Shown in pieces: positions 15,148-17,170 of a DNA stretch of 17,170 bases. Source of the DNA: an uncultured Clostridia bacterium (GTDB lineage Bacteria; Bacillota; Clostridia; Christensenellales; Aristaeellaceae); assembly GCA_937886445.1 (NCBI GenBank), contig CALGBY010000015.1:1-17170 (forward strand). Reading direction: 5' to 3'. Position numbers and translations under genes: made by a program. The notes under the pieces were generated by a model that saw nothing but the letters and a program-made list of their open reading frames with translations, searched no databases and was not told the origin of the DNA. Numbering within the stretch: the stretch's first letter is position 1; every line of letters starts with the position of its first letter.

Positions 15148-15800
15148 CAAAGAAAACGGGAAAAAAGAAAAAGACCGCGCGGCTGCTGAAGATCCTGCTG
15201 GGGCTGTTCCTGGCCGGTGTGATCCTTGTCGCGGCTGGCTTCGGCGCGCTGTGCATATCGGAAGAACACTACCGCGGCCGTCAGGATCTGTATGCCGGTG
15301 ATGTGATCCTTGTGCCGGGCAGCCAGGTGTATCAAAACGGTGATCTCAGCCTGAACCTGACCTACCGGCTTCAGCTGGCGCTGGAGGCCTGGCAGACAAG
15401 GCCGCGCATGATCTGCGTGTGCGGCGGTCAGGGCAGCGACGAGCCCATGCCGGAGGCGGTGCGCATGAAGCAGTGGCTGTGCGAACACGGCGTGCCGGAA
15501 GAGCAGATCCTTACCGAGGATACCAGCACGAACACGCTGGAAAACATGCGCAACGCGCGTGCCCTGATGCCGGATGTGAGTGATATACTGCTTGTGACCA
15601 GCGATTTTCATGTGCCCAGAGCGGCCGCAGCGGCCGAAAGCATGGGCTTTACCGTGCATACCGCCTCCGCCCGCATCAGCGAAAACTGGTGGCTCAGGCA
15701 TCACACGCGTGAGCTGCTCGCGTGGGTCAAGTGGGAGATGTATGACCTGTTCGGCTGGGAGATCGGCTTTACGGTAAAAATGGGGCAGAGCATTTTCTGA
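15144..15800 (+). CDS. DUF218 (SanA/YdcF-like) membrane-anchored protein
   Basis: The protein has 218 aa from TTG at 15144, which overlaps the upstream stop (TTGA). GAAAGGGG lies at 15123-15129, a rather long spacing. No closer ATG exists in frame before the anchor, so TTG is the best choice. A Lys-rich N-terminus precedes one transmembrane helix (about 14-36). A DUF218 domain follows, with GDVILVPGSQV, VCGGQGSDE, TEDTSTNTLENMRNA and LLVTSDFHVPRA, all in the expected order. Related proteins (SanA, YdcF) affect envelope permeability or bind nucleotide-like ligands. The biochemical role is not settled. It is the last gene of the cluster. Confidence 0.87.
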   Translation: MTKKTGKKKKTARLLKILLGLFLAGVILVAAGFGALCISEEHYRGRQDLYAGDVILVPGSQVYQNGDLSLNLTYRLQLALEAWQTRPRMICVCGGQGSDEPMPEAVRMKQWLCEHGVPEEQILTEDTSTNTLENMRNARALMPDVSDILLVTSDFHVPRAAAAAESMGFTVHTASARISENWWLRHHTRELLAWVKWEMYDLFGWEIGFTVKMGQSIF

Positions 15801-15801
15801 G

Positions 15802-15878
15802 CCGCCCGCAGACGGACGGGCGGGACGCGGGTGAGCCCTTTTCCGGGCACTGCCTTCTGTAAATGAAGGCACCGCCCG
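15802..15878. other. hairpin-rich intergenic DNA after the DUF218 gene
   Basis: CCGCCCG (15802-15808) pairs with CGGGCGG (15817-15823), directly after the stop codon. A second hairpin has TGCCTTC (15851-15857) and GAAGGCA (15865-15871), extended by CGGGC and GCCCG (15844-15848 and 15874-15878). Neither is followed by a T-run, so they are poor intrinsic terminators. They may belong to the 3' UTR or to an unrecognised RNA. I did not recognise RNase P, SRP, 6S or tmRNA features. Confidence 0.5.
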
Positions 15879-15932
15879 CGGACGAACGATGAGGCGCTTT
15901 TCGGAGTGTTTTCGTGGTGTGAAGAATCGGAA

Positions 15933-16050
15933 GATCGGGTTCGGCCGATTTTCAAACGGCCTGTTTGAGATCATCCGGAGGGTAGGCTGTAATCTTTATG
16001 ATCGGGTTCAGCCGATCTTCAAACAGCCCGTTTGAAATTATCCGGAGGGT
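15933..16050. repeat. two tandem 51-bp structured repeats upstream of the tRNAs
   Basis: Copies at 15933-15983 and 16000-16050 have a 67-bp period and differ at about six positions, all transitions. Each contains two hairpins. The first is GATCGG with CCGATT or CCGATC. The second is TTCAAAC with GTTTGAG or GTTTGAA. The copy differences turn G-C into G-T or T-A into T-G pairs and keep the stems. Each copy ends in ATCCGGAGGGT, which resembles a Shine-Dalgarno site. The preserved pairing suggests a selected RNA or DNA structure. No convincing ORF follows. An ATG at 16058 runs into the tRNA gene and lacks coding character. Confidence 0.75.
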
Positions 16051-16106
16051 GTGCCATATGTATATGCGTCCCGTACCGGAACCGTTTTTGACTGCAAAAA
16101 AATCAT

Positions 16107-16135
16107 TTGACGAAACGCGTTGTGTGTGTTATACT
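16107..16135 (+). promoter_or_regulatory. promoter of the tRNA-Thr/tRNA-Pro operon
   Basis: TTGACG (16107-16112), a 17-bp spacer and TATACT (16130-16135) lie 31 nt before the first tRNA base. The sequence between contains a GC-rich stretch. Confidence 0.85.
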
Positions 16136-16166
16136 ATCCGTTGCCGGTCGATCCGGTACACGGTAT

Positions 16167-16243
16167 GCCGATATAGCTCAGTTGGCCAGAGCGGCTGATT
16201 CGTAATCAGCAGGTCAAGGGTCCGAATCCCTTTATCGGCTCCA
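16167..16243 (+). tRNA. tRNA-Thr (anticodon CGT)
   Basis: A full cloverleaf is visible in 77 nt. Acceptor GCCGATA (16167-16173) pairs with TATCGGC (16233-16239). The D arm is GCTC/GAGC. The anticodon stem GCTGA/TCAGC has loop TTCGTAA, giving anticodon CGT, which reads ACG. The T arm is AAGGG/CCCTT with loop TCCGAAT. Discriminator T and encoded CCA follow. Confidence 0.95.
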
Positions 16244-16247
16244 TTTT

Positions 16248-16324
16248 CGAGGCGTAGCGCAGCTTGGTAGCGCGTTTGGTTCGGGACCAAAAGGCCGTGG
16301 GTTCAAATCCCGTCGCCTCGACCA
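16248..16324 (+). tRNA. tRNA-Pro (anticodon CGG)
   Basis: Acceptor CGAGGCG (16248-16254) pairs with CGCCTCG. The D arm is GCGC/GCGC with AGCTTGGTA. The anticodon stem TTTGG/CCAAA has loop TTCGGGA, giving anticodon CGG, which reads CCG. The T arm GTGGG/CCCGT contains wobble pairs at its outer end. Discriminator A and encoded CCA are present. Four T separate it from tRNA-Thr, so both come from one transcript. Carrying C34 isoacceptors for Thr and Pro fits a GC-rich codon preference. Confidence 0.95.
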
Positions 16325-16327
16325 AAT

Positions 16328-16366
16328 AAGGCAGTAGATTTTGATAGAAGGTCTGCTGCCTTTTCT
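16328..16366 (+). terminator. terminator of the tRNA operon
   Basis: AAGGCAGTAGA (16328-16338) pairs with TCTGCTGCCTT (16352-16362) in an 11-bp stem with one wobble pair. TTCTTTG follows. It lies 4 nt after the CCA of tRNA-Pro. Confidence 0.85.
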
Positions 16367-16477
16367 TTGTCGAAATATCTGGTTTTAAATGTACTGCGGC
16401 TGCCTGCTATATCAGAAGCGGGATTCCTGTAGTACAATAGTAAAAGAAACTTTATGTTTGTTAATGGAGTAAATAAT

Positions 16478-16933
16478 ATGAAAATAGGCTTTAGGCAAGC
16501 TTCCGCAGAAGATGCAGAACTTCTGGTCAACATATATAATGCCTCTTTTTACAGCGATTATATACGATTCGGGGTATGTCCCGGATATGGAAGAACAAAA
16601 GAAAATATGGAAACTTCAATTAAGACAGTTCCAAAATTTGTTATATCATGTGACGATAAGCCTGTTGGCTGCGTATCGTGTGAAAAAATAGGTGCATATG
16701 AATATGAGATCGGTGCATTGTGCATTATTCCTGAATATCAAGGCAGAGGAATAGGTACGCAGGCGATCGAGTTTATTAAAATGTATTTTGAAGATTGTAA
16801 GAGATTTACTTTAGTAACTCCAACTGATAAGAAGGAAAATGTAAGGTTTTACACTGAAAAATGTGGCTTTAAAATTGTATCTACTGAAAAAGAAGGAAAT
16901 GTTGAACTTACCAGATTTGTAATGGAGAGATAA
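16478..16933 (+). CDS. GNAT-family N-acetyltransferase
   Basis: The protein has 151 aa. ATG at 16478 (MKIGFRQASAEDAELL) follows GGAG with an 8-nt gap. The in-frame ATG at 16454 would add eight non-conserved residues. The GNAT fold is shown by the N-terminal FRQASAEDAELLVNIYN and the acetyl-CoA motif A at about 93-106 (LCIIPEYQGRGIGTQAI, with QGRGIG binding the pyrophosphate). Near the C-terminus NVRFYTEKCGFKIV is the typical NxxFYxKxGF motif B. The acceptor substrate is unknown. The gene is distinctly AT-rich with A/T-ending codons, unlike the GC-rich neighbours, suggesting horizontal acquisition. A TACAAT at 16433-16438 could be its -10, but no good -35 is seen. Confidence 0.9.
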   Translation: MKIGFRQASAEDAELLVNIYNASFYSDYIRFGVCPGYGRTKENMETSIKTVPKFVISCDDKPVGCVSCEKIGAYEYEIGALCIIPEYQGRGIGTQAIEFIKMYFEDCKRFTLVTPTDKKENVRFYTEKCGFKIVSTEKEGNVELTRFVMER

Positions 16934-16983
16934 ATATCAGTTCGCTCTCTTAAAGCGGATAGCTCTTCTTGGCAAAAGATGCC

Positions 16984-17051
16984 TTGAAACCACACCCCTT
17001 GATTTGAAACCATGGGTGTCCGTTTGAAACCGCACCTACTGATTTGAGACC
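16984..17051. repeat. four-copy tandem repeat, 20-bp period
   Basis: TTGAAACC occurs at 16984, 17004 and 17024, and TTGAGACC at 17044, exactly 20 bp apart. The intervening 12-bp stretches alternate between C-rich (CACACCCC, CGCACC) and G-rich (CATGGGTG, CATAGGG) types. ACACCC (16993-16998) can therefore pair with GGGTGT (17014-17019). The rest of 16934-17126 shows no gene. Confidence 0.75.
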
Positions 17052-17126
17052 ATAGGGAGAATTCTATCAATATATGATTTCCTTTCCATAAAAATCGTTA
17101 GAAGCCTTGAAATATAAGGACACTGA

Positions 17127-17163
17127 AAAAGGAGCGCTTTTCATCAGGAGAAGCACTTCTTTT
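17127..17163. terminator. hairpin with A/T-rich flanks at window end, likely terminator
   Basis: AAAAGGAGCGCTTTTC (17127-17142) pairs with GAGAAGCACTTCTTTT (17148-17163) over 16 positions with three G-T wobbles and a 5-nt loop. Plus-strand T-richness follows (TCTATTA). A TTTTT run follows on the minus strand. It may serve a gene to the right on the minus strand, or the GNAT gene about 190 nt upstream. Confidence 0.6.
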
Positions 17164-17170
17164 TCTATTA

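Noticed and set aside
15998..16198. Small plus-strand ORF after the second structured repeat
   Set aside because: An SD-like GGAGGGT precedes an ATG at 16058, but the frame crosses the tRNA promoter and ends inside tRNA-Thr, so it is not a plausible gene.
16984..17051. Possible CRISPR array
   Set aside because: The repeated unit is only about 8 bp with 12-bp spacers and the spacers are mutually related. No cas genes are present.
16300..17170. Attachment-site duplication of the tRNA-Pro 3' end
   Set aside because: I looked for a second copy of the T-arm/acceptor end downstream within the window and did not see one.

Overview
The window looks like a moderately GC-rich Bacillota (Clostridia-type) chromosome. 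Shine-Dalgarno sites are strong, promoters of the -35/-10 type have 17-bp spacers, and there is a lysine (L-box) riboswitch. The SecG is small, the ABC-F proteins are of Firmicutes type, and a CobW/DUF1980-type metal pair and a condensation-fold/zinc-ribbon membrane protein pair are present. I cannot name the species. Two AT-rich stretches stand out as acquired DNA: a TnpB element at the left edge and a GNAT acetyltransferase near the right edge.

Layout. Positions 1-1250 hold the 3' part of an IS200/IS605-family tnpB with its right end and presumed omega RNA. A short 2 x 18-bp tandem repeat follows. Positions 1358-3497 hold a two-gene COG0523 (CobW-type) metal operon on the + strand. The first protein carries a very large His/Cys-rich metal-binding insert. 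The second fuses a CobW-type GTPase domain to a C-terminal domain resembling the DUF1980/TIGR03943 (YcgQ) proteins. Positions 3696-5627 on the - strand hold an NhaC-superfamily transporter behind a complete regulatory leader: promoter, lysine aptamer and intrinsic terminator. This points to lysine import (LysW type) rather than generic Na+/H+ exchange. Positions 5695-7739 on the + strand hold an operon of a condensation/alcohol-acetyltransferase-like enzyme and a zinc-ribbon membrane protein. A 17-bp-stem bidirectional terminator separates it from an MFS transporter (7825-9039, -). Next comes an antibiotic-resistance-type ABC-F protein (9177-10856, -) with an attenuator-like leader and very short leader ORFs.

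Divergent from that leader, a + strand housekeeping cluster runs secG, a YdiF-like ABC-F ATPase, radC, an aldo/keto reductase with a C-terminal iron-sulfur domain, and a DUF218 (SanA/YdcF) membrane protein. The last four are 18-21 nt apart or overlapping, so they probably share a transcript. Positions 15801-16106 are non-coding and rich in hairpins, including two diverged 51-bp tandem repeats. Then come a promoter, tRNA-Thr(CGT), tRNA-Pro(CGG) and a terminator. After these lie an AT-rich GNAT gene, a four-copy 20-bp-period repeat and a terminal hairpin.

The most notable points are the lysine riboswitch reassigning the NhaC-like gene, the CobW-DUF1980-like fusion beside a His-rich CobW, the ABC-F attenuator leader, and the unexplained structured tandem repeats upstream of the tRNAs. 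I did not find a convincing wholly new multi-gene system.
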